Source: an uncultured Acidobacteriota bacterium
GTDB taxonomy: Bacteria > Acidobacteriota > Terriglobia > Bryobacterales > Bryobacteraceae
Reading direction: 5' to 3'
Assembly: GCA_902826605.1 (NCBI GenBank)
Contig: CADEFM010000015.1
Location: forward strand, 81,123 to 145,122
Length of the DNA stretch: 64,000 nt
The notes under the pieces were generated by a model. The model was not told the DNA's origin. It was given only the letters and a program-made list of their open reading frames with translations, and searched no databases. A program made the position numbers and the translations under genes. This document shows positions 9,084 through 18,815 of the stretch, piece after piece (position 1 is the stretch's first letter; every line of letters begins with the position of its first letter).

Positions 9084-11807
9084 TTAGGCGGTCCGCATAC
9101 TCTCTGACTTATCGGAAATCGCGGCTTGCGCCGCCGCCAGCCGGGCGATCGGCACCCGGTACGGCGAACACGATACGTAGTTCATGCCCACGCGATAACA
9201 GTATTCTACGGAGCTGGGATCGCCGCCATGCTCGCCGCAAATGCCGATTTCGATGTCCGGGCGCGTCGAGCGGCCGAGCTGAATCGCCATTTCGATGATC
9301 TTCCCCACGCCTTCCTGATCGATGGAGGCGAACGGATCGGCCTTGAAGATCTTCAAGTCTTCGTATTGCTTCGAGAACTTCGTATAGTCGTCGCGCGAAA
9401 GACCCATGGTGGTCTGCGTCAGATCATTGGTGCCGAAACTAAAGAACTCCGCCTGCTTGGCGACTTCATCCGCTGTCACTGCGGCGCGCGGAATTTCAAT
9501 CATGGTGCCTACCATATAGTGCACCTTCGTCCCGGCCTTCGCGAAAACGTCTTTGGCCACCTGATCCACAATGGCCTTCTGGTGTTCGAATTCCTTGGAG
9601 CCGCCGATCAGCGGGATCATCACTTCCGGGATGACCTTGACGCCTTTCTTGGCCACCTGCACGGCGGCTTCGAAAATCGCGCGCGCCTGCATTTCCGTGA
9701 TCTCCGGATACGTAATGCCCAGGCGGCAGCCGCGGTGGCCCAGCATCGGGTTGAACTCGTGCAACTCTTCCACGCGGTGCAGCAGCACGGGAAGCGACTT
9801 CTTCAGTTCGCCCACTTTGATGCGATACTTTTCCGACATTTCCTTCTTCAGTTTGGCGTCGGCATGGGGGAGGCGCGCCAGATCCACCATCAGGTCTTCC
9901 CGCTTCGGCAGAAATTCGTGGAGAGGCGGATCGAGCGTGCGGATCACCACCGGAAATCCATCCATCGCTTTGAACAAGCCCGCAAAGTCCGCGCGCTGCA
10001 TCGGCAGCAGCTTCTGAAGGGCTTTCTTACGCGTCTTCTCGTCGCTCGCTAAAATCATGGCCTGCACGTGCGGAATGCGATCCTCCGCGAAGAACATGTG
10101 CTCTGTGCGGCACAGTCCGATGCCTTCCGCTCCAAAAAGACGCGCTGCTTTCGCGTCCCGCGGGATGTCCGCGTTCGCGCGCACGCCGAAGCTGCCGCGG
10201 AATTCGTCGGCCCACTTCATCAGCTTGCCGAAGTAAGAAGAGTTGGGGTCCGGTTCATTCGTCTGCGCTTTCCCCAAGTACACGTTGGCCGTGGTGCCGT
10301 CGAGCGAAATCCATTCGCCTTCCTTCACGGTGATGGTCTTACCGCCAGAGGCGACGGTGAATTGCTTCGCAGCAATGTTCATCGCGCCCGCGCCCACGAT
10401 GCATGGCCGGCCCATGCCTCGCGCGACCACGGCCGCGTGGCTCGATTTGCCCCCCACCGCCGTCAAAATTCCCTTCGATACGTCCATGCCGTGAATGTCA
10501 TCCGGCGTGGTTTCCTTGCGGACCAGAATCACCGGGCCGCCCTTGGCCAGCTCCACCGCATCATCCGCGCTGAACGCCGCGCGGCCCACCGCCGCGCCCG
10601 GCGATGCCGCGATACCGTTCGCGATCAATTGCAATTTCTTCAAGGACGGGCCGTCGAACACGGGGTGCAGCAATTGATCCAACTGTTGCGGGGCCACCCG
10701 GAGCACTGCTTCTTTTTTAGTGATCAGGCCTTCTTCCGCCATCTCCACCGCCGCGCGAACCGCCGCCGGACCCGTGCGCTTGCCGTTGCGGGTTTGCAGC
10801 ATGTACAGCGTGCCTTCTTCGATGGTGAACTCGAAATCCTGCATGTCGCGATAGTGGTTTTCGAGGCTCGTCGTGATCTCACGCAGTTGCTTATAGGACG
10901 CGGGCATCACGTTTTCGAGCTCGGAAATCGGCAGCGGCGTGCGGATGCCGGCCACCACGTCCTCGCCCTGCGCGTTCACCAGGAACTCGCCGTAAAACAC
11001 TTTTTCTCCGCTGCCGGGATCGCGTGTGAAGCCCACGCCCGTCGCGGAGGTGTCGCCTAGGTTGCCGAACACCATGGCCTGCACGTTCGCGGCGGTCCCG
11101 ATTTCATCCGGAATCTTTTCCATCTTGCGATAGTACGCGGCTTTGGGGTTCCACCAGGAGCGGAACACCGCATCGCGCGCCATCACCAGCTGCGTGGTGG
11201 CGTCCTGCGGAAACGGCTTCTTAGTTTCCTTCTGCACCAGCTTCTTGTAGTCTTCGATGATCGCCTGCAAATCTTTCGCGGTCAGATCCGTGTCGAGCTC
11301 GACTTTGGCCTTCGCTTTTCGTGAATCGAAGATGTGGTCGAACTTCTCCATGTCGATATCCAGCGCCACCTCGCCGAACATTTGAATGAAGCGGCGGTAG
11401 GAATCGTAGGCGAAGCGCGGGTTGTTGGTGAGCGCGGCCAGACCAGCCGTGGTTGCATCGTTCAATCCTAGGTTGAGAATCGTATTCATCATGCCCGGCA
11501 TGGAAAACCGCGCACCGCTGCGCACGCTGACCAGCAGCGGGTTCGCCGGATCGCCCAGCTTCTTGCCGATGCGCGCTTCCAGTTTGCCCAAGGCCGCCAA
11601 TACCTGCTGGTTGATCTCATCCGGAACACGGTTGTTGTTCTGGAAGTAGATGGTGCAGACTTCGGTGGAAATGGTAAAGCCGGGAGGCACGGGAACCCCC
11701 GCGCGGCTCATCTCGGCCAGTCCCGCGCCTTTGCCGCCGAGGATGTCTTTCATCTTGCCGTCGCCGTCGGACGTGCCGCCGCCGAAGCTGTAAACGTAGG
11801 TCTTCAT
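9084..11807 (-). CDS. ppdK: Pyruvate, phosphate dikinase
   Basis: A 907-aa cytoplasmic enzyme that interconverts pyruvate, ATP and phosphate with PEP, AMP and pyrophosphate. The N-terminal ATP-grasp domain starts with GGKGAGLAEM. The swivelling domain carries the phosphorylated His457 in GGKSSHAAVVARGMG. The C-terminal TIM barrel holds GTNDLTQTTMG and the catalytic Cys in GICGEHGG (about 845-852). Length and motifs are those of a full bacterial PPDK. It lies four bases downstream of glyS on the same strand but is probably metabolically separate. With the membrane pyrophosphatase and GAPDH in the window it fits a PPi-linked lower glycolysis. Confidence 0.95.
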   Translation of the reverse strand: MKTYVYSFGGGTSDGDGKMKDILGGKGAGLAEMSRAGVPVPPGFTISTEVCTIYFQNNNRVPDEINQQVLAALGKLEARIGKKLGDPANPLLVSVRSGARFSMPGMMNTILNLGLNDATTAGLAALTNNPRFAYDSYRRFIQMFGEVALDIDMEKFDHIFDSRKAKAKVELDTDLTAKDLQAIIEDYKKLVQKETKKPFPQDATTQLVMARDAVFRSWWNPKAAYYRKMEKIPDEIGTAANVQAMVFGNLGDTSATGVGFTRDPGSGEKVFYGEFLVNAQGEDVVAGIRTPLPISELENVMPASYKQLREITTSLENHYRDMQDFEFTIEEGTLYMLQTRNGKRTGPAAVRAAVEMAEEGLITKKEAVLRVAPQQLDQLLHPVFDGPSLKKLQLIANGIAASPGAAVGRAAFSADDAVELAKGGPVILVRKETTPDDIHGMDVSKGILTAVGGKSSHAAVVARGMGRPCIVGAGAMNIAAKQFTVASGGKTITVKEGEWISLDGTTANVYLGKAQTNEPDPNSSYFGKLMKWADEFRGSFGVRANADIPRDAKAARLFGAEGIGLCRTEHMFFAEDRIPHVQAMILASDEKTRKKALQKLLPMQRADFAGLFKAMDGFPVVIRTLDPPLHEFLPKREDLMVDLARLPHADAKLKKEMSEKYRIKVGELKKSLPVLLHRVEELHEFNPMLGHRGCRLGITYPEITEMQARAIFEAAVQVAKKGVKVIPEVMIPLIGGSKEFEHQKAIVDQVAKDVFAKAGTKVHYMVGTMIEIPRAAVTADEVAKQAEFFSFGTNDLTQTTMGLSRDDYTKFSKQYEDLKIFKADPFASIDQEGVGKIIEMAIQLGRSTRPDIEIGICGEHGGDPSSVEYCYRVGMNYVSCSPYRVPIARLAAAQAAISDKSESMRTA

Positions 11808-11811
11808 AACT

Positions 11812-13848
11812 TTACTTGGTGTCTCCTGAGGTAACGATCTCTGAAAAATCCGCGATGGTTGAAAATTCGGTGAGCAGGTTATGCAAGAGCGTCAGGCGGT
11901 TGATGCGCACGCGCTCATCCTTGGCGTTCACCAGAACTGTATCGAAAAACGTGTCCACTTTGGGGCGCAGGGAAGCAACCGCTTCTAGCGCCTTCTGATA
12001 GCTCGCGCCGCGCGCCATTGTCCGAACGCGCTCGAACTCGATGTGCAGATCGCTTTCGGCGGCTTCCTCGAACAAGGCGTCATCCAGTACCGTGCTGGGG
12101 TCAAACGCCGCCTGCTTCAGGATGTTGCTGATGCGTTTGAAGCTGGCCGCCAGCGGCTCAAAATTCTCGGTCGGCCGCACCGCCGCGAGCGCCGTCAGTC
12201 GCGCTTCCACATCGGCGAGTGTGCCGCACCCGGACGCAAGCACTGCGTTGACTTCATCGTACTTGTAGCCGCGAATCTCACGGAAATAATACTTGATGCG
12301 GTCGAGCAGGAACTCTTTAAGTTGCCGATCAGGGAGTGGGAGTCCTCCACCTACTATGCCGGTGGCAACAAGCGTGTCGCTTTGGCTCGGCGGGCGGACG
12401 GTTTGAACTTGCGCGGTGGACGCGACTTCCAGCAATAGCTCTAGCGCCAGCGCGGACCCACCTTCGGCGAGAATCTTAACGACACCCTGTGCCGCGCGCC
12501 GCAACGCGAACGGATCTTTGGAGCCGCTCGGAATCAGGCCAATCGCGAAGCACCCTCGCAACGTATCCAGCTTATCGGCGAGCGCCAGTATCTGCCCCTC
12601 GTGCGTGGAAGGAATCGAATCCTCCATACTGAGCGGCTTGTAGTGATCGTAAATCGCGCGCGCCACTTCTTCCGGTTCGCCCTGATGCCGCGCGTAGAGT
12701 CCACCGACGATGCCTTGCAGGTCCGTGAACTCCTTGACCATCTCCGTTGGAAGATCACACTTGCAAAGCAACGCGGCGCGGCGGGCATGCGCGTTGCCGC
12801 CGAGCTCTTCCACCAGCGTCACCACGCGGTTGGTCTTCTCCAAGTAGGAGCCAAGTTTCGCCTGAAACGTAACGTGCGCGAGGTCCGGCACCCGATCCAC
12901 TAGCGTCTTCTGCTGATCCACATCGAAGAAAAAGCGGGCATCATTGAAGCGGGCCTTCAGCACACGCTCATTGCCTCGCTGCACCAGACCTTCCGGATCG
13001 CCGCTGGTGTTCATCACCGCGACGAAATGCGGCGCGAGCTTCCCCGGCTCCGATTCCACCGAAAAGTACTTCTGGTGATGCCGCATCACCATCGTCAGCA
13101 CTTCCGCGGGTAATGCCAAATACGCTGGATCGAAGCCGCCCTTAATCGCGGTGGGGTACTCGGTGATGAACGTCAACGTCTCCAGCAATTCGTGATCGAA
13201 CTTCGCACCCAGCGCGCCCACTTCCGTCTCGATCTTTCTGCGCCGTTCTTCGGACGACAGGATCACGAAGTTCTTGCGCAGTTCGCTCTCGTAATTGACC
13301 GTGGTTACCGCGATCGACGACGAGCCCAGCTTGCGATGGCCCTTGGTCACGCTGCCGCTCTTGACGCCAGCGATGGCAAAGGGAATCACGTCCGCACCGA
13401 GCAGCGCGACGATCCAGCGAATGGGCCGGATGAAACGTGGGCCAGTCTTGCCGCCCGTCCAGAACATCGTTTTCGGCCATTGCAAACCGAGAATGGTTTG
13501 CGGCAGCGATTCCGCCAATAAATCGAGCACGGCGCGACCGGGGACTTGCTTGCGCAGCTCGTAGTAGTCGCCCACCTTTGTCATGGCCGAAAGCTCGACG
13601 CCCTGCTTCTTCGCAAACCCAGCGGCGGCTTTCTCACCCGCGGAAACTGGGGGTCCTTTGACCACCTGCTCTTGATCGGGAGTGCGCTCCGGCAACCCCT
13701 TCGCGCGAACCACCAGACGCCGAGGCGTGGCATCCACTTCCGGAGCCGCACCGAACAGATCCATCTTCGCGAGTTGCGCGAGCGCGCCCGGAATCATCCA
13801 ATGCGGAATTTCTTCGGTGCCGATTTCGAGCAGAAAATCCAGACTCAT
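11812..13848 (-). CDS. glyS: Glycyl-tRNA synthetase beta subunit
   Basis: A 678-aa beta chain of the alpha2beta2 bacterial glycyl-tRNA synthetase, which binds the tRNA and contributes to aminoacylation. It opens with MSLDFLLEIGTEEIPHWMI, the typical start. I therefore take ATG 13848 rather than an upstream in-frame codon that would enter glyQ. The HD-like region FFFDVDQQKTL and the C-terminal anticodon-binding portion are present. The ATG overlaps the glyQ stop in an ATGA, so the two subunits are translationally coupled. Confidence 0.95.
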   Translation of the reverse strand: MSLDFLLEIGTEEIPHWMIPGALAQLAKMDLFGAAPEVDATPRRLVVRAKGLPERTPDQEQVVKGPPVSAGEKAAAGFAKKQGVELSAMTKVGDYYELRKQVPGRAVLDLLAESLPQTILGLQWPKTMFWTGGKTGPRFIRPIRWIVALLGADVIPFAIAGVKSGSVTKGHRKLGSSSIAVTTVNYESELRKNFVILSSEERRRKIETEVGALGAKFDHELLETLTFITEYPTAIKGGFDPAYLALPAEVLTMVMRHHQKYFSVESEPGKLAPHFVAVMNTSGDPEGLVQRGNERVLKARFNDARFFFDVDQQKTLVDRVPDLAHVTFQAKLGSYLEKTNRVVTLVEELGGNAHARRAALLCKCDLPTEMVKEFTDLQGIVGGLYARHQGEPEEVARAIYDHYKPLSMEDSIPSTHEGQILALADKLDTLRGCFAIGLIPSGSKDPFALRRAAQGVVKILAEGGSALALELLLEVASTAQVQTVRPPSQSDTLVATGIVGGGLPLPDRQLKEFLLDRIKYYFREIRGYKYDEVNAVLASGCGTLADVEARLTALAAVRPTENFEPLAASFKRISNILKQAAFDPSTVLDDALFEEAAESDLHIEFERVRTMARGASYQKALEAVASLRPKVDTFFDTVLVNAKDERVRINRLTLLHNLLTEFSTIADFSEIVTSGDTK

Positions 13849-14738
13849 GCGGCGGCACCGCCCTGTTGGTCGGCCCATATCCGCGCCGTGCCCACCGCCA
13901 GATCGCGCACGCGCTTGATGACGCCCACGCGCTCAGTAACGGAGATCGCCCCGCGTGCGTCGAGTAAGTTAAACAAGTTCGAACACTTGAGCACCTGATC
14001 GTAAGTGGGGAGCACCGGGAAGCGGCTCTTCTTCACCGGATCTTTTTCGGCGTCGTACTTGGCGAGCAGTTCCTTGCACTCGGCCTCATGCTCGCCCAGC
14101 AAGCGCCACAGCCGGTCCACATTGGCCATCTCGAAGTTGTAAACCGAGAACTGTTGCTCATCGGCCAGCCGCACGTCGGCATACTTCACGCCGCGTGTCC
14201 ATTGAATGTCGTACACGCTTTCGACGCCCTGCAAGAACGCCGTCAGCCGCTCCAGCCCGTAGGTGATTTCGGCGGGCACAAGCTCCAGATCGATGCCGCC
14301 GCACTGCTGGAAATAGGTGAACTGCGTGATCTCCAACCCGTCCAGCATCACCTGCCAGCCGATGCCCCACGCGCCTAGCGTTGGCGATTCCCAGTTGTCT
14401 TCCTCGAATTTGATATCGTGCTTGGCCAGATCGATGCCGATCGCTTCCAGACTCCCCAGGTATTGATCCAGAACATCGTCCGGCGAAGGCTTGAGGATCA
14501 CCTGCAACTGCTGATGCTTGTACAGCCGGTTGGGATTTTCGCCATAGCGCCCATCCGCGGGCCGGCGGCTGGGCTGCACGTAAGCGACTCGATATGGCTT
14601 CGGACCCAGCACGCGCAAAAACGTCTCCGGGCACATGGTCCCCGCGCCCACTTCCACGTCGTAAGGTTCCTGAATGATGGCGCCGCGCTCATCCCAATAG
14701 CGCTTCAACTTGAAGAGGGTTTGCTGAAAGGTGTCCAC
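13845..14738 (-). CDS. glyQ: Glycyl-tRNA synthetase alpha subunit
   Basis: A 297-aa catalytic subunit of the class II heterotetrameric glycyl-tRNA synthetase, which activates glycine with ATP. Family hallmarks are RGAIIQEPYDVEVGAGTM near residue 18, the PSRRPADGRYGENPNRL segment and WEVMLDG-like WQVMLDGLEITQFTYFQQ. The start is GTG 14738, which shares one base with the recO stop (TAGTG). The order recO-glyQ-glyS forms a compact operon on the minus strand. Confidence 0.95.
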   Translation of the reverse strand: MDTFQQTLFKLKRYWDERGAIIQEPYDVEVGAGTMCPETFLRVLGPKPYRVAYVQPSRRPADGRYGENPNRLYKHQQLQVILKPSPDDVLDQYLGSLEAIGIDLAKHDIKFEEDNWESPTLGAWGIGWQVMLDGLEITQFTYFQQCGGIDLELVPAEITYGLERLTAFLQGVESVYDIQWTRGVKYADVRLADEQQFSVYNFEMANVDRLWRLLGEHEAECKELLAKYDAEKDPVKKSRFPVLPTYDQVLKCSNLFNLLDARGAISVTERVGVIKRVRDLAVGTARIWADQQGGAAA

Positions 14739-15373
14739 TAAAGCGCCTCTAATAAAGGAACGGTGAGCAGCCTCCGCTCCACGTGTTTTTCCATGGTGCG
14801 GATCAGCACGCGCCGCAGATCGCTAATGGTCGCCTTCGTCCAAGCGCCGTCTTCCAGATCGGCAATGGGTTTCGAGAACATTTCGCCAGTGATCTCCACA
14901 GATTCGTGGCTCACGCGCGCCTCCGGCCAGATGCCTGCCAGGCGCACGGCCCACACTGTGAAGTAATTGACGCCGGTCCATAGGTTGCCTTTCGCGCGCA
15001 GATGCGCCAGGACGGCCGTCAGCAGGCGGAAAAACTTCTCATTCGGTTCGTGGGGCGGCAACAATTGCTCGGCAACCTCAGTCAAATAATCCAGCGCGAC
15101 GCCCGCGGAATAGTCCGCCTGCAAGCCGAACTGCGATTCAATCAGTTCGCAGCCGGACAGACTCACCAACTCCGCGGTCTCCTTTTGGAAGTAAGCCATC
15201 CGGACAAGCGATAGCCGTTCCAGCCCCGACCCGAAGGAACTCTTGGGCCGGCGCGCCCGCCGGGCGACGCCGCGCAGTTTCCCCTGATCCCGGGTGAAAA
15301 AACTCACGATCAAATCCGCTTCCCGAAAGGGGTATGTGCGCAGGACAAACGCTTCGCTCACCCGCGCAGGCAT
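14738..15373 (-). CDS. recO: DNA repair protein RecO
   Basis: A 211-aa recombination mediator that, in the RecFOR pathway, removes SSB and loads RecA on single-stranded DNA. The N-terminal OB fold is clear (SEAFVLRTYPFREADLIVSFFTRDQGKLRGVARRARRP). A helical C-terminal domain follows. The four-cysteine zinc cluster found in some RecO proteins is not visible, and the protein is a little shorter than the usual 230-250 aa. The start is ATG 15373. It heads the recO-glyQ-glyS operon. Confidence 0.88.
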   Translation of the reverse strand: MPARVSEAFVLRTYPFREADLIVSFFTRDQGKLRGVARRARRPKSSFGSGLERLSLVRMAYFQKETAELVSLSGCELIESQFGLQADYSAGVALDYLTEVAEQLLPPHEPNEKFFRLLTAVLAHLRAKGNLWTGVNYFTVWAVRLAGIWPEARVSHESVEITGEMFSKPIADLEDGAWTKATISDLRRVLIRTMEKHVERRLLTVPLLEAL

Positions 15374-15430
15374 AGGTTAGGGCGCAAAAGTACAGGGTAA
15401 CATGAACGCGCCTATCAAGCCGGAAATCGG

Positions 15431-15925
15431 CTAGGGCGTTGCAATCACCAGGTAGCGAAATGGCTCCTCAATGTCCTTATAAAAATGCGGGGCGTTCGGA
15501 GGAATGATCACCACATCCCCTTTGCTCACCCGATGCGACTCGCCCCCGCCGATCATCTGACCGCCAAACTTGTCAGCAGTCAACGCCTTGCCCGCTTTCC
15601 CCGGAGTATGGAAGGTGGCCGCCCCGCTCATGATGACCACCACGCCGGTCCATACCTCATGGGAATGAACCACGCCTTCATCGGCTTTCCCGCGGCTGTT
15701 CGCGTGAATCGCATATTCCGTTCCCTGGCGATCCTTGCGGGCAAACAGGTCCAAGCTCCCGGTGGTGGCCAGCGCTTTGGCGAAGGTCGCGTCCACCCTG
15801 TCGTGGCTGAAATATGTGATCGGCGGCGGAGCCGCGTTTGGCTGAGCGGTGCCGCGCACCAGCCAGCCGGTCGCGAATGAAAGCACTGTCAAGACCACCA
15901 GCGCAGCTTTTCGAAAATGTCGCAT
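15431..15925 (-). CDS. Secreted cupin-domain protein
   Basis: A 164-aa protein with a signal peptide (AALVVLTVLSFATGWLVRGTAQ) and one cupin beta-barrel. The first metal-binding motif is seen as VVHSHEVWTGVVVIMSG and the second as GDVVIIPPNAPHFYK. His and Glu residues in these are the likely metal ligands. The reaction is unknown. It follows the esterase gene on the same strand with a 12-base gap, so the two are probably co-transcribed. Confidence 0.75.
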   Translation of the reverse strand: MRHFRKAALVVLTVLSFATGWLVRGTAQPNAAPPPITYFSHDRVDATFAKALATTGSLDLFARKDRQGTEYAIHANSRGKADEGVVHSHEVWTGVVVIMSGAATFHTPGKAGKALTADKFGGQMIGGGESHRVSKGDVVIIPPNAPHFYKDIEEPFRYLVIATP

Positions 15926-15937
15926 GTGTGTTGCCTC

Positions 15938-16657
15938 CTATTTACCGCTGCATCCCTTCTTCGTCTCTTCAAATCCATCGAACAAGCGCCCGGCGTTCGC
16001 ACCTGCCAGCGTTTCCATCCGGTGCGGCTGGCCTTTCTCGAGGGTATAGCGGGCGACGGTCCCCTTCGAGCGGAGCCAGTCCGCTTCCCTCTTCATCTCC
16101 CGGTGCCACATATATTCGTCGTTCTCGCCGACGTACAGGAAGACGCACATCTTCGCAATCGCCTGCAGGTTGGCATCGCTCGGACGCCACATGTAGCCGG
16201 GGAAGGCGGTCACGGACAAGAAGTAGTCAGGATTCGCAGCCGCGACGTGTAGTGCCGCGATTCCGCCGTTGGACGGCCCTGCGATATGAAACTTTTTCTC
16301 CTGTATCTTGTAATCCGCGAGCATCATTTTGAGAAATTCAGGGAAAATGCGAGCACCCTCTTCGAAGAACAATTGATCGTCCGGCGCGGCGGGTGCGATC
16401 ACGATGTAGCCGCGCTTTTCCGCCTCAGCTCGCAGGTTGCGGTCGAGAACGCGGTCCACCGTGCTCATGTTTTGCGGACCTCCGCCGAGCGCGAGGATCG
16501 CGGGATAACTCTTCGTGGAATCATATCCGCCAGGAAGAACTACTTTGTAGTGGACCGTAGTCGCGCCCACCTTGTTGGTTTTTTCGAGCAACTCCGCCCG
16601 CACGGGTTGAGATGCAAACATGGACACAAAGACTGCTGTGAAAAACAGGTGTTTCAT
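15938..16657 (-). CDS. Secreted alpha/beta-hydrolase (esterase/depolymerase-like)
   Basis: A 239-aa exported serine hydrolase. The start is ATG 16657: GGGAGAG lies just upstream and the product begins with the signal peptide MKHLFFTAVFVSMFASQPVRA. The nucleophile elbow is GPSNGG (about 126-131), with the oxyanion region ILALGGGPQN. Candidate acid and histidine are in ENDEY and QPHRME. The layout matches feruloyl-esterase or PHB-depolymerase-like predicted esterases; the substrate is not known. It forms a likely pair with the cupin gene downstream. Confidence 0.7.
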   Translation of the reverse strand: MKHLFFTAVFVSMFASQPVRAELLEKTNKVGATTVHYKVVLPGGYDSTKSYPAILALGGGPQNMSTVDRVLDRNLRAEAEKRGYIVIAPAAPDDQLFFEEGARIFPEFLKMMLADYKIQEKKFHIAGPSNGGIAALHVAAANPDYFLSVTAFPGYMWRPSDANLQAIAKMCVFLYVGENDEYMWHREMKREADWLRSKGTVARYTLEKGQPHRMETLAGANAGRLFDGFEETKKGCSGK

Positions 16658-16856
16658 GCTCTCCCATTCTATGACCACAGGACGGATTTCGCTTTCTTGG
16701 GGGTTGGCGCGCTCCCGGACGAGGCATTGTGATTCTTAGCGACTCCACTATCGGGAGGAGTGCTTCGGCCCGTCGATTTTGGCGATTTGCGCGCCTACGA
16801 ATTTGATTTCGGGGGGCTTTCCCAATAAGACGGGGGACGTTTCGCAACGGCGCGCG

Positions 16857-17210
16857 TTACGGGCGCTCGTCTGCCGGCGTGGGCGTTTTTTCGGCTGGAG
16901 TGGGCAGGATAAAAGTGGTCTCGCCGGGCCGCAGGAGCTTCAGTTGCTTGCGGATTTCCATTTCCTGCTCGGCGGTGCTGTGCTCCAGACGGTCGATTCG
17001 TTCACGGCGGCGCTGGTTCGCCACCATCTGCGCGGCGTTCTCTTCTTCCAGGCGGCGGATTTCGCGGTGTTTGGTCAGCAACGTCTGAATGCCTTGGGGG
17101 CCGCGCACAGCGAACAAGCCGGAAATGACGATGCCTGCCGCCAAAATTCCATAACCAGTCCGGCGACCCGAAGGAAGCTGCGGCACAAGCTGGCGCAAAG
17201 ACAAGTTCAC
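16857..17210 (-). CDS. FtsB/DivIC-like septum formation initiator
   Basis: A 117-aa bitopic membrane protein with a short basic cytoplasmic N-terminus, one transmembrane helix at about 18-37 and a periplasmic coiled coil at about 45-90 (REIRRLEEENAAQMVANQRRRERID). A proline-rich tail follows. This is the shape of FtsB/DivIC divisome proteins, which join FtsL and FtsQ. The segment KQLKLLRPGETTFIL matches the typical end of the coiled-coil domain. It is divergent from the small zinc-ribbon gene. Confidence 0.75.
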   Translation of the reverse strand: MNLSLRQLVPQLPSGRRTGYGILAAGIVISGLFAVRGPQGIQTLLTKHREIRRLEEENAAQMVANQRRRERIDRLEHSTAEQEMEIRKQLKLLRPGETTFILPTPAEKTPTPADERP

Positions 17211-17302
17211 GTAATCTTTTATAGCGTGAATCGTTCGAGATTACCAGAGCGAATGAAAGATTTCCTGTGTTGTATTGTTATTCTGAAGGTGGTGTTCGAA
17301 TC

Positions 17303-17491
17303 GTGCCTGCCAGCCGCGAGATAGAATCCGACGAACTCGCCTGCCCAAAATGCGGGTCGTCCGATGTCCGCCGCTCCAAGAGCGAAGGCTTGTGGGCCGC
17401 AATGCAAAGAATGCTTGGCCGCTGGCCTTTCCGCTGCCGGAGTTGTCGCGTGCGATTTTACCAATCCGCCGAAGCGCCGCACGGCCGTTAA
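17303..17491 (+). CDS. Small zinc-ribbon protein
   Basis: A 62-aa protein with two CxxC knuckles: CPKC (Cys14, Cys17) and CRSC (Cys45, Cys48). The segment between them includes GLWAAMQRMLGRWPF. The start is GTG 17303, with GAAGGTGG about ten bases before it; an upstream in-frame ATG at 17267 would add an unconserved leader. Such orphan ribbons are common in acidobacteria, next to surface polysaccharide genes among others. Function is unknown. It is convergent with the nucleotide-sugar dehydrogenase 13 bases away. Confidence 0.6.
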   Translation: MPASREIESDELACPKCGSSDVRRSKSEGLWAAMQRMLGRWPFRCRSCRVRFYQSAEAPHGR

Positions 17492-17504
17492 AGTTACCGA
17501 GAAT

Positions 17505-18815
17505 TTAGAGCCGCACGATCTTGGTGGATTCCCGGCCTTTCAGGGCATTGCGCGTGTCTACGATGAGCCGGGCTTTCTCAACGATTTTTCCGTAATCGAA
17601 GGATTTGTGATCGGTGACGATCACCACGCAATCGGCGCTGGCCGCCGCTGTTTCCGGATCCACGGAGCACATCTCCGGAACGACGCCATCGGCACGCAGT
17701 TTAGGCACGTAGGGATCCGTGTAACTGATCTTGGCGCCTCGCTTATCCAGCAAGTGGATGATATCGAGTGCGGGCGATTCGCGGACATCATCAATGTCGC
17801 GTTTGTAGGCGACGCCCAGGACGTGCACGGATGAGCCTTTCAACGGTTTGCGATGATCGTTGAGAGCGTTTTGAATCTTATCCACGATGAAATGCGGCAT
17901 GGAGCCGTTAATGTGCCCCGCCAGCTCGATGAAACGCGCTTCGATACCGGCCTGCTTGGTTTTCCAGGAAAGATAGAACGGGTCAATCGGAATGCAATGC
18001 CCGCCAAGACCGGGGCCAGGATAGAAAGGCATGAAACCGAAAGGCTTGGTGGCTGCCGCGTCGATCACTTCCCAAACGTTGATCCCCATGCGGTCGCACA
18101 TCAGGGCAATCTCATTTGCCAAACCGATGTTGATCATGCGGAACGTGTTCTCCAGCAGCTTGACCATCTCCGCCACGCGCGTCGATCCCACCGGAACCAC
18201 CGTGTCCAGCGCCTGAGAATAGAACAGCGCGCCCATCTCTGTGCAAGCCGGCGTGATGCCACCCACTACTTTGGGAATGTTCTTGGTCTGGAAGTTAGCA
18301 TTGCCCGGATCGACGCGTTCCGGGGAGAAACACATGAAGAAGTGCTCACCCGCTCGCAGCTCCGCCGTCTGGAACATCGGCAGCATCAGTTCGTCCGTCG
18401 TCCCCGGGTAGGTAGTGGATTCCAAAATCACCAGCGTACCCGCGTGGAAATGCTTGGCCAATTCCTGGCAAGCATTGACGATAAAGCTCATATCCGGGTC
18501 TTTGGTTTTTCGGAGCGGCGTCGGGACGCAGATGTTCAGGGTGTCCAGCGACGACGTGACGGAGAAATCCGAAGTGGCTTTCACTTTTCCGCTCTTAACC
18601 AGAGGGGCGAGTACCTCCGTCGGGATGTCCTGGATATAGGATTCCCCCCGACTAATGGCGTCGACTTTGGTTTGATCAATGTCAATACCGGTTACGTTGA
18701 AACCAGCTTGCGCGAACTCGACCACCAGGGGCAATCCTACGTAGCCCAGCCCGACCACGCCTACGTGTGCCGTTTTCGATTCAATCTTCCGTTTCAAGTC
18801 TTCAAAATGAGTCAT
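17505..18815 (-). CDS. UDP-sugar 6-dehydrogenase (UDP-N-acetylglucosamine/galactosamine type)
   Basis: A 436-aa NAD-dependent four-electron dehydrogenase that oxidises C6 of a nucleotide sugar to the uronic acid. The Rossmann motif is GLGYVGLP (22-29). The catalytic Cys274 lies in GPGLGGHCIPIDPFYLSWK, where the IPIDPFYL sequence is typical of the WbpA/TviB/WbpO branch rather than UDP-glucose dehydrogenase. It starts directly after the dapF-like stop with no gap and is the last gene of a four-gene minus-strand operon. A role in surface polysaccharide synthesis is likely. Confidence 0.88.
   Translation of the reverse strand: MTHFEDLKRKIESKTAHVGVVGLGYVGLPLVVEFAQAGFNVTGIDIDQTKVDAISRGESYIQDIPTEVLAPLVKSGKVKATSDFSVTSSLDTLNICVPTPLRKTKDPDMSFIVNACQELAKHFHAGTLVILESTTYPGTTDELMLPMFQTAELRAGEHFFMCFSPERVDPGNANFQTKNIPKVVGGITPACTEMGALFYSQALDTVVPVGSTRVAEMVKLLENTFRMINIGLANEIALMCDRMGINVWEVIDAAATKPFGFMPFYPGPGLGGHCIPIDPFYLSWKTKQAGIEARFIELAGHINGSMPHFIVDKIQNALNDHRKPLKGSSVHVLGVAYKRDIDDVRESPALDIIHLLDKRGAKISYTDPYVPKLRADGVVPEMCSVDPETAAASADCVVIVTDHKSFDYGKIVEKARLIVDTRNALKGRESTKIVRL

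Noticed and set aside
9126..10052. 308-codon plus-strand frame opposite ppdK
   Set aside because: Mirror of the ppdK codon pattern; Arg/His/Ala-rich translation with no recognisable domain or ribosome site.
16679..16856. Possible gene in the gap between the esterase and FtsB-like genes
   Set aside because: Short frames only, Arg/Pro-rich translation and no start signals; probably the promoter region of the esterase-cupin pair.
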